Shown piece after piece: positions 17,090 through 26,636 of a stretch of DNA of 64,000 nucleotides; position 1 is the stretch's first letter, and each line of letters starts with the position of its first letter. Below the pieces are notes generated by a model. It ran no database searches. It was given only the letters and a program-made list of their open reading frames with translations, and was not told the origin of the DNA. The stretch is from JAIPDZ01 sp034522175 (GTDB taxonomy: Bacteria; Desulfobacterota; DSM-4660; Desulfatiglandales; Desulfatiglandaceae): positions 4,774,001-4,838,000 of the forward strand of contig JAXHLQ010000001.1 in NCBI GenBank assembly GCA_034522175.1, given 5' to 3'. The translations under genes and the position numbers were made by a program.

Positions 17090-17896
17090 TTAAGCACGAG
17101 TGAGAGACATATGCTTTTCAAAATGCGAGACAATTTCCGGCTTCATGGAAAGGTAGGGCTTGTTTTCTGCCGGCAGCCTTATAGGTGGGCTGTCCCCTAT
17201 GAACGCGAAATGATGCAGGTTTCGGGGGGGGGGGTAACGTGTTGAGTTTGCATAGACATCGCGATACCTTTGCTCAGCCCTTAGAATATCCATCGTCATG
17301 GCAAGAGCCGGTGCCCCTTTAACGTAATCATAGTCCTTCTTTCCAGAAATTTGATTGAACAAAAGGATATTCTTGTATAGCCATTTATGTTTCGGGTTGA
17401 TGGCAATGACAAGGTTGTCTACGTTCAGGTACCTGTGCGCATATCTGAGCATAATTTTATTGGCATGCATCGGGACATTCTGGTTTCTATTCCTGAAGTT
17501 TGGATCAGTAGCCAGGTTGCCGACCTCAGCAATATACCTCCCCTGGGATCTAATTTTGTCAAGCTCCCGCTTAAAGAGAGAATCCATGGGCAGCCCATTT
17601 TCGGAATCCGGTATCAAGGAAATGGTTACCACGACCTTCCCATCTTTCTTTCCCACAAATGTGGTGGATTTGGGCAGCAGGTTGTATTTGGTCACGCGCA
17701 TGCCGGAGGGGTGGGGGTCCATGTATCCTTCCTTGACATAAACGTCGTGAACCAGGCCATAGGCGCTCTTCAGTTCCTCGATGGTGTCCGCAATCTTGAA
17801 GGTGGTCCCGTCCAGCTTGCTTTCGTCTATGCAGACCCGTTTTCGCAGGATCGGACCTTTAATAGGGTCCGGCAGCTTCATGAACAGTTTTTTCAT
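17090..17896 (-). CDS. FeeM-like N-acyltransferase (GNAT fold), copy 1
   Basis: A 268-residue GNAT-fold protein resembling the N-acyl amino acid synthase FeeM/autoinducer-synthase branch, which transfers acyl groups from acyl-ACP. Shared with its two paralogues here: RVCIDESKLDGTTFKIADTI, LVHDVYVKEGYMDPHPSGMR, TTFVGKKDGKVVVTISL and EVGNLATDP. A C-tract of 11 (17224-17234) encodes Pro residues in RYPPPRN near the C-terminus and is in frame. Ribosome binding site AGGAGG lies 7 bases before ATG. It follows copy 2 by 27 bases on the same strand. Confidence 0.8.
   Translation of the reverse strand: MKKLFMKLPDPIKGPILRKRVCIDESKLDGTTFKIADTIEELKSAYGLVHDVYVKEGYMDPHPSGMRVTKYNLLPKSTTFVGKKDGKVVVTISLIPDSENGLPMDSLFKRELDKIRSQGRYIAEVGNLATDPNFRNRNQNVPMHANKIMLRYAHRYLNVDNLVIAINPKHKWLYKNILLFNQISGKKDYDYVKGAPALAMTMDILRAEQRYRDVYANSTRYPPPRNLHHFAFIGDSPPIRLPAENKPYLSMKPEIVSHFEKHMSLTRA
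17224..17234. repeat. Homopolymer tract G11 (C on coding strand)
   Basis: Eleven G on the + strand, read as CCC codons in acyltransferase copy 1. The gene frame is open through the tract at this length. Flanks TTTC before and TAAC after. Confidence 0.85.
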
Positions 17897-17923
17897 AAAC
17901 GGACCTCCTTACGAGCGTTTAAT

Positions 17924-18663
17924 CTATTGCAGTTCCAACCGGTTCAGGCAGGATGATCCTTCGGGGGCCGAGTTGAAGAAAAAATCATACATGTTACTCA
18001 ACGGTGGGTGCCCCTGATAAGTGCGCCCGTATGTTTCTTTCATGGTTCGAATATCCAATCTCATGGCGATGGCTGGTGCACCCTTCACATCTTTATACGG
18101 TTTCTCCCTGCCGATTCGTTGCATCAGCATGATGTGCTCATAGAACCACACATGTTTCGGATTTACTGTTATGACCAGGTCATCGAGGTTTAGGTGTTTC
18201 TCGTTAAATATATGCACTATTTTGATCGTATATAATAGTAAGACGTGACCGGATTTCCAATATGCGGGGTTAGCAGCTAAGCAACCCGCTTCGCCGATAA
18301 ACCTCCCAAGGCCCCGAAGCGAATCGAGTTCTTCAAGGTATTCCGAATCCATGGGCAGTCCCAGGTGAGAGTCAGGAAACAAGGACATTGTCAATACTAC
18401 CCCCCCCCCGAATCTCGACAAATAAACAACGTTGTTCCTGGGAATTTGTGGTGGAGAACGACACGTCTGCCCGACGGATCCGGATCCATATATCCCTTCT
18501 GAACGTATACATCATGCACCAGACGAAACGCGGCGTCCTTCTCTTCATCTGTTTCTGCAATCTTGAAAGTCATTCCCTTGACTTGGGCCGGATCAATTCG
18601 CATTCTCCTCCTGAGTATGTCGCCCAGTCGCCTGTTTCTCTCCGTATCCCGATTGTCAGTCAT
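17924..18663 (-). CDS. FeeM-like N-acyltransferase, copy 2, frame broken at a G10 tract
   Basis: Second paralogue. The N-terminal part (MTDNRDTERNRRLGDILRRR, then LVHDVYVQKGYMDPDPSGRR and TTLFICRDS) and the C-terminal part (VVLTMSLFPDSHLGLPMD and on) are both intact but lie in different frames, joined at the ten-G tract 18400-18409. Tract lengths of 8 or 11 would give one protein of about 246 residues; 10 gives a stop right after the tract (TAG). The start overlaps the FAD oxidase stop by 4 bases. Confidence 0.8.
18400..18409. repeat. Homopolymer tract C10 (G on coding strand)
   Basis: Ten C on the + strand inside acyltransferase copy 2. At this length the upstream frame meets TAG at once; 8 or 11 restores the reading frame (RDSGGVVLTMSL). 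Confidence 0.87.
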
Positions 18664-20165
18664 ACTCCGTACCTTCCAGGTGCAATGATGTTGTTGGGAT
18701 CAAATGCCTTTTTTAGTGCGGCGAGCACATCGCGCTTGCCCGGCTCATATCGAATGCCCGACATGGCCTCGATGTGATGCCGATAGGGGTAGATATCTTT
18801 TCGAGCAAACGCCTCTTTCAGGTCTTGGTATAGGCCAAACGCCCTTGTCTTTTCGGTCTGGTTTCGTTTATCGAATCCGATATTCATCAGCCCCGCCACC
18901 TGTTCGGGACGAATGTAGGTGATGGTGATGGCAAATTCAAAGCCGTGTTTGCGGAACAGGCCCTCTGCCGTGGATACCATATCCCTGACCGTTTTGCCCT
19001 CGGCCGTCACATTGGGCGCGAAGAAGAGGAGCCCCATGTCGTCTGGATTCTCCACCCGCCATTTGATGTTTTTCACCTGCATATCGTTGGGCACGCCTTT
19101 TCCCAGTCCGTGAATATAGGCCAGGGACTCGATACTTCGGGCCATGCCGCGACCCAATATCTTGAGGCGGGAGAGTTTTCTGATCTTGCCGTCGCTGAAA
19201 AAGGCCACTTTCCCGATACCCTTGACAGCCTCTTTCAACACCGCCTTTTTGGCCTGGACTTCCCGGGCACTTCCATAGAGTCCGCCGATGGCGGTCCAGT
19301 ACCCGACCTTCACAATGGGCGAGGACATGATCTTGACGGCGTCTTCACAGGTAAGGAGTCGCTCCTGGTATCCTTTGGGAAGCTCTCGCGTGGTGATGAG
19401 GGACCGGGTGGCATTGGCAACATGCACCAGGGAGGTTAGGGTCTGGTTTTGCCGCAGTTTGCGAATGACGTTGATCAACGCCTCTAACTGCCGGTCTTCC
19501 AGGACCTTGAACACAAAAGACTCGTATCGCTCAGGCACCGGCATCAGCTCGGTCTTGAGGGCCGTAACGATTCCGAAATTGGATTGGACAAAGAGCCCCC
19601 GGAGATCGGGCCCGAACCCCTGCAGGTCGCCGGTCTTGAGGATTGTGCCGTTTCCGCAGACGATCTCCAGATCGAAGATGCTCTCCCGCTTGTTTCCTTT
19701 GGGTGTATGGCCAAAACCCCCGTCCAGAGCATTTCCCACAATGCTGGAGTCGTAGCCCGAACCAGTGGCATCCATCCAGAAAGGGACATTATTTTCCACA
19801 AGAAAATCGTGGAGTGCCGCCTGGGTTACGCCGGGTTCCAGGATAATATGGCCCAAGGCTTCATCAAAATCCCGGATGGCGTTCATTCTGCTCAAGTCGA
19901 CAATGACATTGCCGTCCTGAACCGGGGCCTTGTCGCCATACCCCATATTTCGACCGGTGCTGATAGGATAAAGCGGTGTTTTGTGTTCATTGGCAATGCC
20001 CACAATCTCTGCCACCTGGGACACGGAAGACGGGTACAGGATGGCTGGAACTTCTCGGCTTACCCCGAGCGTGTTGTGCAGGGCTTCAGACAGGCGCTTG
20101 GCGTCGAAAATGACGTTTGAAGTTCCCAGAGCGTTTACGAAAGGTTGAATGGCGTTATGGTTCAT
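18660..20165 (-). CDS. FAD-linked oxidase of the VAO/4-cresol dehydrogenase type
   Basis: A 501-residue flavoprotein. The N-terminal PCMH FAD-binding domain reads LYPISTGRNMGYGDKAPV, VIVDLSRMNAI, ILEPGVTQAALHDFL and GNALDGGFGHTPKG. The C-terminal substrate domain ends AFDPNNIIAPGRYGV, as in the 4-cresol dehydrogenase/vanillyl-alcohol oxidase family. Such enzymes oxidise hydroxylated or amine substrates; here the substrate is presumably an array product. It has no homopolymer tract and is intact. It lies 6 bases after acyltransferase copy 3 and overlaps copy 2. Confidence 0.88.
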   Translation of the reverse strand: MNHNAIQPFVNALGTSNVIFDAKRLSEALHNTLGVSREVPAILYPSSVSQVAEIVGIANEHKTPLYPISTGRNMGYGDKAPVQDGNVIVDLSRMNAIRDFDEALGHIILEPGVTQAALHDFLVENNVPFWMDATGSGYDSSIVGNALDGGFGHTPKGNKRESIFDLEIVCGNGTILKTGDLQGFGPDLRGLFVQSNFGIVTALKTELMPVPERYESFVFKVLEDRQLEALINVIRKLRQNQTLTSLVHVANATRSLITTRELPKGYQERLLTCEDAVKIMSSPIVKVGYWTAIGGLYGSAREVQAKKAVLKEAVKGIGKVAFFSDGKIRKLSRLKILGRGMARSIESLAYIHGLGKGVPNDMQVKNIKWRVENPDDMGLLFFAPNVTAEGKTVRDMVSTAEGLFRKHGFEFAITITYIRPEQVAGLMNIGFDKRNQTEKTRAFGLYQDLKEAFARKDIYPYRHHIEAMSGIRYEPGKRDVLAALKKAFDPNNIIAPGRYGV

Positions 20166-20171
20166 ATGGGC

Positions 20172-21002
20172 CTACTTTCCAGGATTGTCACCAATGCCGT
20201 AACGTTTGCAAAACTGATCCGCCTTTTGCGGAGTCATGACCGTGTACGGTTTCTTTTCATCGGGCAGTTGGATCAAGGGGCTTTGTCTTTCAAAGAGAAA
20301 ATGGTGAAGGTTATTTTCAGGCGACCGATTTGTATATACTTCATGGTGTCGGGCTTGGCAGTGTTCCAGGGGCATCCGCATGGCCACAGCCGGGTTGGAT
20401 TTGACGTAGTCATAGGATTTCAGTTCACCGATCTCGTCAAAAAGCAGCGCCCAAACATAAAAATTCTTCTGTCTGGGGTTGACGGCGATCACCAGATCGT
20501 CGAGATTGAGATGCCCCATGGCGTAATTGAGCATGATCTTGAACATGTGAAAGGTGGCATCGGGTTTTCCGTTCCAGTTGTCCGGGGATGCCGCCAGGCT
20601 CCCCACTTCAGCGATCTTTCGGCCCTGTTCTCTCAACGCGTCCAGCTCGTTGCGGTAAATGGCATCCATGGCCAGTCCTGCTTTCGAATCCCCATAAAGG
20701 GATATGGTGGAGATAATGTCGCCGTTTTGCCTTCCGATAAAGGTGGTGGTGTGCGGGCTCAATGTAAATTCGGTCACCCGCATCCCTGAAGGCGCCGGGT
20801 CCATATACCCCTTCCGCACATAGGCGTCATAAACCAGCCTGCAGGCCCCCGCGAGTTCTTCAATACGATCCGCGATCTTGAAAACCGCACCGTGCAACCT
20901 CTGTTCATCGATCCGAATCCGTTTTCTGAGCATTCGGGCGAGGCGGGCTTCCGCAGCCTTTTCCCGACCTGGATTTTCGGGGGGGGGTAGATTGCAGCGC
21001 AT
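20172..21002 (-). CDS. FeeM-like N-acyltransferase, copy 3, C9 tract after the start
   Basis: A 276-residue paralogue of the two acyltransferases downstream: KRIRIDEQRLHGAVFKIADR, LVYDAYVRKGYMDPAPSGMR, TTTFIGRQNGDIISTISLYG and EVGSLAASPDN. Its fifth to eighth codons are encoded by a run of nine C (MRCNLPPPEN), in frame at this length. A change of one or two bases would cut translation from the usual ATG. A GGAGAAG ribosome binding site precedes. It is the first of the acyltransferase/oxidase sub-operon, after the HEPN/MNT pair. Confidence 0.8.
   Translation of the reverse strand: MRCNLPPPENPGREKAAEARLARMLRKRIRIDEQRLHGAVFKIADRIEELAGACRLVYDAYVRKGYMDPAPSGMRVTEFTLSPHTTTFIGRQNGDIISTISLYGDSKAGLAMDAIYRNELDALREQGRKIAEVGSLAASPDNWNGKPDATFHMFKIMLNYAMGHLNLDDLVIAVNPRQKNFYVWALLFDEIGELKSYDYVKSNPAVAMRMPLEHCQARHHEVYTNRSPENNLHHFLFERQSPLIQLPDEKKPYTVMTPQKADQFCKRYGIGDNPGK
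20979..20987. repeat. Homopolymer tract G9 (C on coding strand)
   Basis: Nine G on the + strand, 15 bases from the start of acyltransferase copy 3, in frame. The flanks GGATTTTC and TAGATT are the same as those of the tract at 23201. Confidence 0.87.
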
Positions 21003-21018
21003 TATAATGTCTTCTCCT

Positions 21019-21498
21019 CTAAGCCCCTTGATTTGTCGGAGTCATGTCCATGCCTGTTTCGGCCGGAAGCTCCCTGATTTCAAGCCCAAATTCATGAAAA
21101 TCCGCCAACCCATCTCTCAGGTTTGCCAGGAATGTCCGGTCATTGACCCGCCAGTATTGATGTACGAGCATGTTTCGAAATCTGAGAAAGGGTTGAAGGC
21201 GGGAAACCAAATCGGCCGGCAATATACTGAATTCCCTTGTCTTTCTGAAAACCTCCATGTAACCCTCGACAACCGCATTGTGGCGCTTAGCGAGGACGTG
21301 CTGCAGGGTGGCGGCGATGGCTTCCGCAATGACAATCGTCGAATATTTGAGGCTTTTCATGAGATGCTGATCCGAGATGATCTCATCATCCGGATGGGCC
21401 AGCAACCTCTCTATGTCGATGGTTTCCGACGCGATTTCATCCAGGTATTTGTTCAGTCTTTTTCTATCGATTTGCACAGAACTCCTCCAGTCGGTCAT
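21019..21498 (-). CDS. HepT-like HEPN RNase toxin (DUF86)
   Basis: A 159-residue HEPN-domain protein with the RNase motif R-X4-H-X-Y visible in RNMLVHQYW. HepT toxins cleave RNA and are silenced when the partner MNT nucleotidyltransferase AMPylates the tyrosine region. It overlaps the MNT gene by 35 bases and lies inside the minus-strand biosynthetic array, 16 bases upstream of acyltransferase copy 3. Confidence 0.85.
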   Translation of the reverse strand: MTDWRSSVQIDRKRLNKYLDEIASETIDIERLLAHPDDEIISDQHLMKSLKYSTIVIAEAIAATLQHVLAKRHNAVVEGYMEVFRKTREFSILPADLVSRLQPFLRFRNMLVHQYWRVNDRTFLANLRDGLADFHEFGLEIRELPAETGMDMTPTNQGA

Positions 21499-21877
21499 TC
21501 CTCAACTGCCTGGCACGCTCGATCATTACATCGTTTTCCAGAAAATATTGGGAAAGGGCGTCGATGTTGTCACTCAGCATGTCCGGATTGCTGTTCTTGA
21601 GCAAAATGCCCGTGGACAGCGCCTCATACACGACCATTGGGTCGGCCTCGTCCATGTCGAAAAACAGCAAGTCGACTTTGTCCTCAGGGATGCCAAGTGT
21701 ATCGCTGAGAGAGGCGGCCAAATCAAAGTAGACGGTATCTGCATCTACCTCAGGGCGCAGCAGTAGCAGGATGTCCAGGTCCCTTGCAGGTTCCCCTTTG
21801 GCCACCGAACCAAACAGGTAAGCCGCCACCACCTCAGACCTGTTCGCGAAAAACTTCTTTAGGCTCGCCAATCTCAA
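21464..21877 (-). CDS. MntA-like nucleotidyltransferase antitoxin
   Basis: A 137-residue minimal nucleotidyltransferase with the motif GSVAKGEPARDLDILLLL (GSX10DXD), which AMPylates HepT toxins. The start overlaps the end of a methyltransferase fragment by 4 bases. Antitoxin-first order with HepT is normal for the MntA/HepT type VII systems. Confidence 0.85.
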   Translation of the reverse strand: MRLASLKKFFANRSEVVAAYLFGSVAKGEPARDLDILLLLRPEVDADTVYFDLAASLSDTLGIPEDKVDLLFFDMDEADPMVVYEALSTGILLKNSNPDMLSDNIDALSQYFLENDVMIERARQLRNDRLEEFCANR

Positions 21878-22104
21878 TCCATCGACCTCCTGGTAATTTC
21901 ACAAAACAAAATAATCCCGCTTTGATCCCTCGTTGTGGTTACCATGTCAACCCCGATCCCGAGATTATCCAGCAGATCCAACACCTCCGGCTTTGTCCGC
22001 TGTACGAACTGCCAGTCACAAATCCAATCATATTGGGTCTTGTCATATGCATTGGTGTTCTTGAATGCCAGAATCATCCTGCCGCCATCCTTCAACAAAT
22101 CCAT
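21874..22104 (-). pseudogene. Methyltransferase C-terminal fragment
   Basis: A 76-codon frame: MDLLKDGGRMILAFKNTN followed by a short C-terminal tail. It resembles the region around motif IV-post of class I methyltransferases (the LKxGGRxIL loop) but lacks the SAM-binding half. It starts right after the stop of the intact paralogue 22129-23224, so it is probably a remnant of a deleted array gene. Confidence 0.55.
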
Positions 22105-22128
22105 CTGGGCAATCCCAAGGTGTAATCC

Positions 22129-23224
22129 CTATTTGGTCGCCACGGCAATCCAGTTATAGCCGATGTTTTGGTTTAGCACGTCCTTTGGCGGCAGGCGGAT
22201 GGGTTTGCCGTTGTGGTCATGACCCAGGGCCTGGGAGGGGAGCGTTTCTACGCCGTACAAGACCTCTTCCGGCAGATCCTCCTTGCCCGGGTAGTTGGAG
22301 TCGTCATATATCCGGATATCTGAAAACCCTGCATTGCTCAACAATTGAAACAGGGTTTCCCTTTTCCTGAAATTGAGCCCCCATCCCTTTTTCGCGTCTT
22401 CGCGGGTCCCGATGTGCTGAATAAGGAAGCTTCCGAGCGGATCCCTGTCGCGCATTTCCTCATTGGAAGAAGAAATAATCAGCTTCCCTCCTTCGTTCAA
22501 CTGCTTGTAATCCCCCGCAATCAGCATCTGCGCCACAGGGTCATGAAGCCCACAGATCACGCCGATTTGGATGATCAAATCTGCAGTCTCCACGCTTTTT
22601 GTCAGACTTTTGCGGAAATAATTCACCGTGTCAGTCTTCAGATACCCCTCTGCCTCAAGATATTTCACGGTCTTTTCACCCAAATCAACGGCTGCGTGAT
22701 CCGTATCGTAGTTGATCACCCTGGCGACCTTGCCGTCTGCTTTGACCGCAGCATGGAGCGTGTCCAACCCCACACCCGAGCCCAGGTTCTTTACCGTGAG
22801 CGACAGGCCCAATGTCTCGTACAGGTCGTCAACGACTTTCGGAACAATGGCATGTGAGAGCGCCATGTGTCGCCTTCTTAACGAATCCCCCATGCTGATT
22901 GCAAGGATGGTCTCATCCACCTCCCTTTGGTGGCTTGCCACCGGTTCGAACAATTCGAAAGAATGGGTATAGACGAAAAGGGGAAAGCCATACCCAAAAT
23001 GCAGCTTCTGTATCTCGTTCAAAATCACGGATTTTTCCACGAGCCGTGTCTGCGTAGCCCTGACCTGTCGCGCATCTTCCGAAATCAGGTCCCTCAGCGG
23101 CACCCCTGCCATCCGCTCAAAATCCTTGAAATCGGCCCTCTCCAAAAAACCATCAGGGTCCCTGTCAAACCATGAGGTGTCAATGGGAACCTGGATTTTC
23201 GGGGGGGGTAGATTTTGCGTTCAT
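22129..23224 (-). CDS. Array methyltransferase A, C8 tract at the start
   Basis: About 365 residues, paralogue of genes B-E. Shared features: PIDTSWFDRDPDGFLERADF at the N-terminus, the GDSLRRRHMALSHAIVPKVV helix, SAM motif I VKNLGSGVGLDTLHAAV, VINYDTDHAAVDLG, LIIQIGVICGLHDP, GGKLIISSSNEEMRDRDPLG and the ending IGYNWIAVATK. From the ATG at 23224 (behind AAGGAGG) the leader MNAKSTPP runs into an 8-C tract; 7 or 10 bases would connect to the enzyme, 8 does not. Otherwise translation would have to begin at an internal TTG (23145). Confidence 0.78.
23201..23208. repeat. Homopolymer tract G8 (C on coding strand)
   Basis: Eight G on the + strand, 16 bases into gene A. Out of frame at this length, giving a 14-codon product from ATG 23224. 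Flanks GGATTTTC / TAGATTTTG match those at 20979 and 27425. Confidence 0.87.
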
Positions 23225-23267
23225 TTGGAGCCTCCTTGCAGTTGGATGTCGTGATCTTATTGCATCA

Positions 23268-23561
23268 TCATTTCACCGTCGTTCTGGGACGCCGAATCCA
23301 TACAAAGCCACGTGCGACAAGCGTGATCATTCCGAGTTTTTCCCTCACCGCCTCTATCCATGCTCCCTCTTCCCGCTCTACTAATGCAGGGTTCGCGTAC
23401 GCACGCAGGCAACCTCGAAGGCTCTTTTTAGCGGTTTCGCGATCTTGTTCGATGGGTTCAGTGAGCACAATGATTTCCACTTGCCGGCCCCAGAACCGTC
23501 TGGGGAGCTGCACATATATTCGTCCCTGCTTGGCCACTTGGGTCTCTCGAATGACTTCCAT
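23268..23561 (-). CDS. Small antitoxin-like protein
   Basis: A 97-residue frame whose first 77 residues (MEVIRETQVAKQGRIYVQLP, FWGRQVEIIVLTEP and KKSLRGCLRAYANPALVERE) resemble small antitoxin-like proteins of the DUF2281/VapB kind found in deltaproteobacteria and cyanobacteria. No toxin follows; the next gene downstream is methyltransferase A. The last 20 residues are unusual and may come from a frameshift. Confidence 0.6.
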   Translation of the reverse strand: MEVIRETQVAKQGRIYVQLPRRFWGRQVEIIVLTEPIEQDRETAKKSLRGCLRAYANPALVEREEGAWIEAVREKLGMITLVARGFVWIRRPRTTVK

Positions 23562-23745
23562 GGATGGTATATTCCTTTCTACAAGAGAAGTTCATTACCC
23601 GTTTCTGTACCAGAGAACAAGAGTGATTCCTGGCATACCTTCTGGCTGCTAATTCCAAAACGACACTTAAATGGCTCAACCTCTTGTTTGGGCCTTTTTA
23701 GCTGACCGTGAGACATTTGGCCCTTTCATCTGTTTAAGGATATCG

Positions 23746-24848
23746 CTAATCCCGCTTCACGATCTTCAAAAAATAGTTGATCCCAAGCGGCTCCTGAAGC
23801 AGGGTCATTTCCGCAATATCCGATTCGGGAATGCCGTCCGCCAGGCGGTACATCTCCTTTTCATCCCGGTAGATCAGCACCCAGTCATAGAGGTATTCCA
23901 TGGCAAATATAACATTAAGCGGATTCTTCGGGCTGAAGTTCCCTATAATCAGGGTGCCTGCCGGGCTTAAAAGATCAAACAGGTTTTTCGTGAGTCTCCT
24001 GGCCCCGTTTTCACGGAGATAATCATACAATCCGGCGGAATAGATCAGATCGAAACTTTTGATGGGCCAAGTCCTTCACCTCATACCGTAACGGTACGAA
24101 AAATTTTCTGAATCCTTTGAAATCATCCCTTGGATTGCAGCCCGAAAGGGCATACCTCCGCGGATAAGCCACCCTGTAATTCTTTTTGATCATCTGAAAG
24201 GCATTGGCAATGCCGTATTTAAGCCGGTCGTCCGAAAATCTTGATGTCACGTATTTTAGCGACTTGATATCGTGATCCAGGGCCAGGAAGCCCAGCCTTC
24301 CGTTGTCAGGCTCCAGATTGAGCACCTCTTCTATCTCTCGCACCGGTCCAGCAGCCAGGGATAATACTCTACCCCCCCCCGCAGTTCATAGAAAATATCT
24401 GTTCGCGGAGAAAGTCCTTCCGATTTCGAACAGCTTGGCAGGCCACAGAATCAACCGCCTGTTTGTGAATAAATTTTCCCCAATCCGTCTCACCTTCCTG
24501 CCGCTGTTCATAAATCATCTCCATCAGCCGGTAATCGCCCGGGTAACCCTCGGGTTTGTTGATAATCCGCCAGCAGAAAGGAGCCTCATGTATGTTCCTC
24601 CAGTGATCAGTCTGCTGCACCCATTGTTGATGAGTTTCTCTCTCCAGTTCTGTGAAATGGGTGGTTATTTCGCCCAATCTTTGCATACCGTCCCGCCGTA
24701 TGGGTTCATATTTTGAAATCAATTGATTCAGCGCGATCTCTTTTTCTGGCCCTTCCATAGAAATGCAACTGATGTCATGCCTGCAATCCGCGTAGTCTTG
24801 TTCCAGCAGGCCGTATGCTCGGACGAATTCGCTGCTGATTTTCGTCAT
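23746..24848 (-). CDS. PhcB-like (3-OH-fatty acid methyl ester type) methyltransferase, G9 tract
   Basis: Class I methyltransferase related to the family annotated as extracellular-factor 3-hydroxypalmitate methyl ester synthase. The N-terminal region has PFCWRIINKPEGYPGDYRLM. SAM motif I (CGGG, then RVLSLAAGPVREIEEVL) is cut by a nine-G tract (24372-24380) that creates a stop; 8 or 11 bases restore it. A second shift near 24064 separates LRYEVKDL from FDLIYSAGLYDYLRENGARR. The full protein would be about 365 residues. The PhcB link suggests a fatty-acyl carboxylate substrate; that is inference. Confidence 0.72.
24372..24380. repeat. Homopolymer tract C9 (G on coding strand)
   Basis: Nine C on the + strand, inside SAM motif I of the PhcB-like gene. 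At 9 the coding frame reads GGG GGG GGG TAG; 8 or 11 is open. Coding-strand flank after the run is TAGAG. Confidence 0.87.
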
Positions 24849-24887
24849 ATGGACCCTCCGTATGGTTTTGGAGAAACGACAAAGCGG

Positions 24888-26025
24888 CTATTTCGTGGCC
24901 ACTACAATCCAGTTGTACCCGGTTCGGTAAAGATTCTCTTTTGCAGGCAGAACCTTTGGCCTGCCGTCATGGATTATGCCTCTGCTTAATGCGGGCAGTG
25001 TGTCCACCTTGTATAGATTGTCAGGGGGAATCAACCTGAGCCACTTGTGATCCACCTCTGTAGAAACCTCGATATCCTCAAATCCTGCCTCTTCAAAAAG
25101 GCGTATGATGACCCCCTTGGTCCTGTAATTAAGGGGCCAGCCCTTAAATGGATACAGTTTCCCTTTCCGTCTGGACCCCACGTTTTGAAGCAGAAAATTG
25201 CCAAGCGGATCTTCTGTCTTCATATGGATATTGCTGGAGGAGGCCACTATTTTCCCTCCCGGCTTCAAATCATGGAAATCCTTTTTCAACGTATCTACGG
25301 CAAAGGGATTATCAAGGCCGCAGAGAATGCCGATCTTCACGATGAGATCAGTTTTCTCATGGCTGTCCAGGTAATTGGCCCTCTTAAAAAACACGGCCAA
25401 CCCATCTTTTTGCTGTTGGGCTCTGACCCAGCCCACCATATCTTGGCCCAATTGAATCGCACTGGGATCTGAATCATAGTTCAAGATCCGGTCTATCACC
25501 CCCCCCCCCCCGATAAATTTCAGTGCAGTCCGGAGCGTATCCAGCCCGGTGCCGGCCCCAAGATTCTTAAGGATAATGGGATGCCCAAGGGAACGATGGA
25601 GATCATGAACGACAGTGGGAATCAGCGGCCTGGGACAAAACAATGTGGCGTCTTCTTAATGAATCGGAGAGATCCATTCCGAGGATTCCGAAGGTCAATT
25701 TTCGGGTCCCATCGGAGGGAGGTTCAAAGAGGTCAAAGCAATGGGTATAGGCCAGAAACGGAAAGCCGAATCCAAAGTGATAGTCCTGCACCGATGTGGC
25801 CACAATGCTCTTGTCAGCCCACAGCTCCTGGAGAGCGGCTTTCTTGTCCCGATGCGCCACATCCTCCATACAGGTGGTATGAAAGTCCCTTAAAGACAAA
25901 TCAGTTCGGTTTCCCAGAAGCAGCCTCTCAAATTCGCGAAAATCATCCCGGGCAAAATATTCATCCGCCTTTTCATCAAACCATGAGGTATCCACCTTTA
26001 CCAGAATACGCTTTCGTTTCGCCAT
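24888..26025 (-). CDS. Array methyltransferase B, G13 tract and one frameshift
   Basis: Paralogue of gene A. Start MAKRKRILVKVDTSWFDEKA; then DSLRRRHIVLSQ, motif I ILKNLGAGTGLDTLRTAL, GGKIVASSSNIHMKTEDPLG and the ending TGYNWIVVATK. A 13-base G tract (25499-25511) encodes KFIGGGGVID between motif I and the acidic loop and is in frame. A separate one-base shift near 25640 (a GG pair) breaks the protein between LSQ and PLIPTVVHDL. About 378 residues if repaired. Confidence 0.75.
25499..25511. repeat. Homopolymer tract C13 (G on coding strand)
   Basis: The longest run in the window: thirteen C on the + strand, read as four Gly codons in gene B and in frame at this length. Confidence 0.85.
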
Positions 26026-26062
26026 CAGTGCCCCTGCCGGAGAATTCCAGGTTTAGGATGTT

Positions 26063-26630
26063 TTAGGTTTTGGTCGCTACGGCAATCCAGTTGTACCCGA
26101 TATTTTGATCCAGCACGTCCTTTGGCGGCAGGCTCAACGGCTTTCCATCGTGCTCATAACCCATAGCATGAGACGGTAGTGTCTCTACTCCATAGAGGAT
26201 GTCATCAGGAAGGTCCTCTTTACCGGGGTAATTGGCGTCGTCATAGATCTCGATATCGGAGAACCCGGCATTGGTCAGCAAATCAAACAGGGTCTCCTTT
26301 GTTCTGAAATTGAGCCCCCATCCCTTTTTCGGGTCTTCGCGTGTGCCGATATGCTGAATGAGAAAGCTCCCCAGTGGGTCCCGATCCCGCATGTTTTCGT
26401 TCGATGAAGAGATGACCAGCTTCCCTCCGTCATTAAGCATGCTGTAGTCCCCTGTAATCAGCATTTGGGCAACCATGTCCTGAAGCCCGCAGATAACGCC
26501 GACCTTCACAATCAGATCCGCCGGCTCAAAGCTCTTGGTGAGGCTCTTGGGAATGAATTCGACAACGTCGGGCTCCAGCAATTGTGCGTTTTCCAGATGT
26601 CTGGTCACACGCTGACCCAGTAAGAGTTAA
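26063..26630 (-). pseudogene. Array methyltransferase C, 5'-truncated
   Basis: C-terminal half of the A-E family: LGQRVTRHLENAQLL, LIVKVGVICGLQDMVAQML, GGKLVISSSNENMRDRDPLG and the ending IGYNWIAVATKT. The reading frame opens at a TAA only a few codons before LGQRV, so motif I and the N-terminal domain are gone. The upstream neighbour, another type of methyltransferase, stops nine bases away. This looks like a recombination junction that replaced the 5' half. It is closest to gene A, at roughly four residues in five by eye. Confidence 0.75.
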
Positions 26631-26636
26631 TATCAA

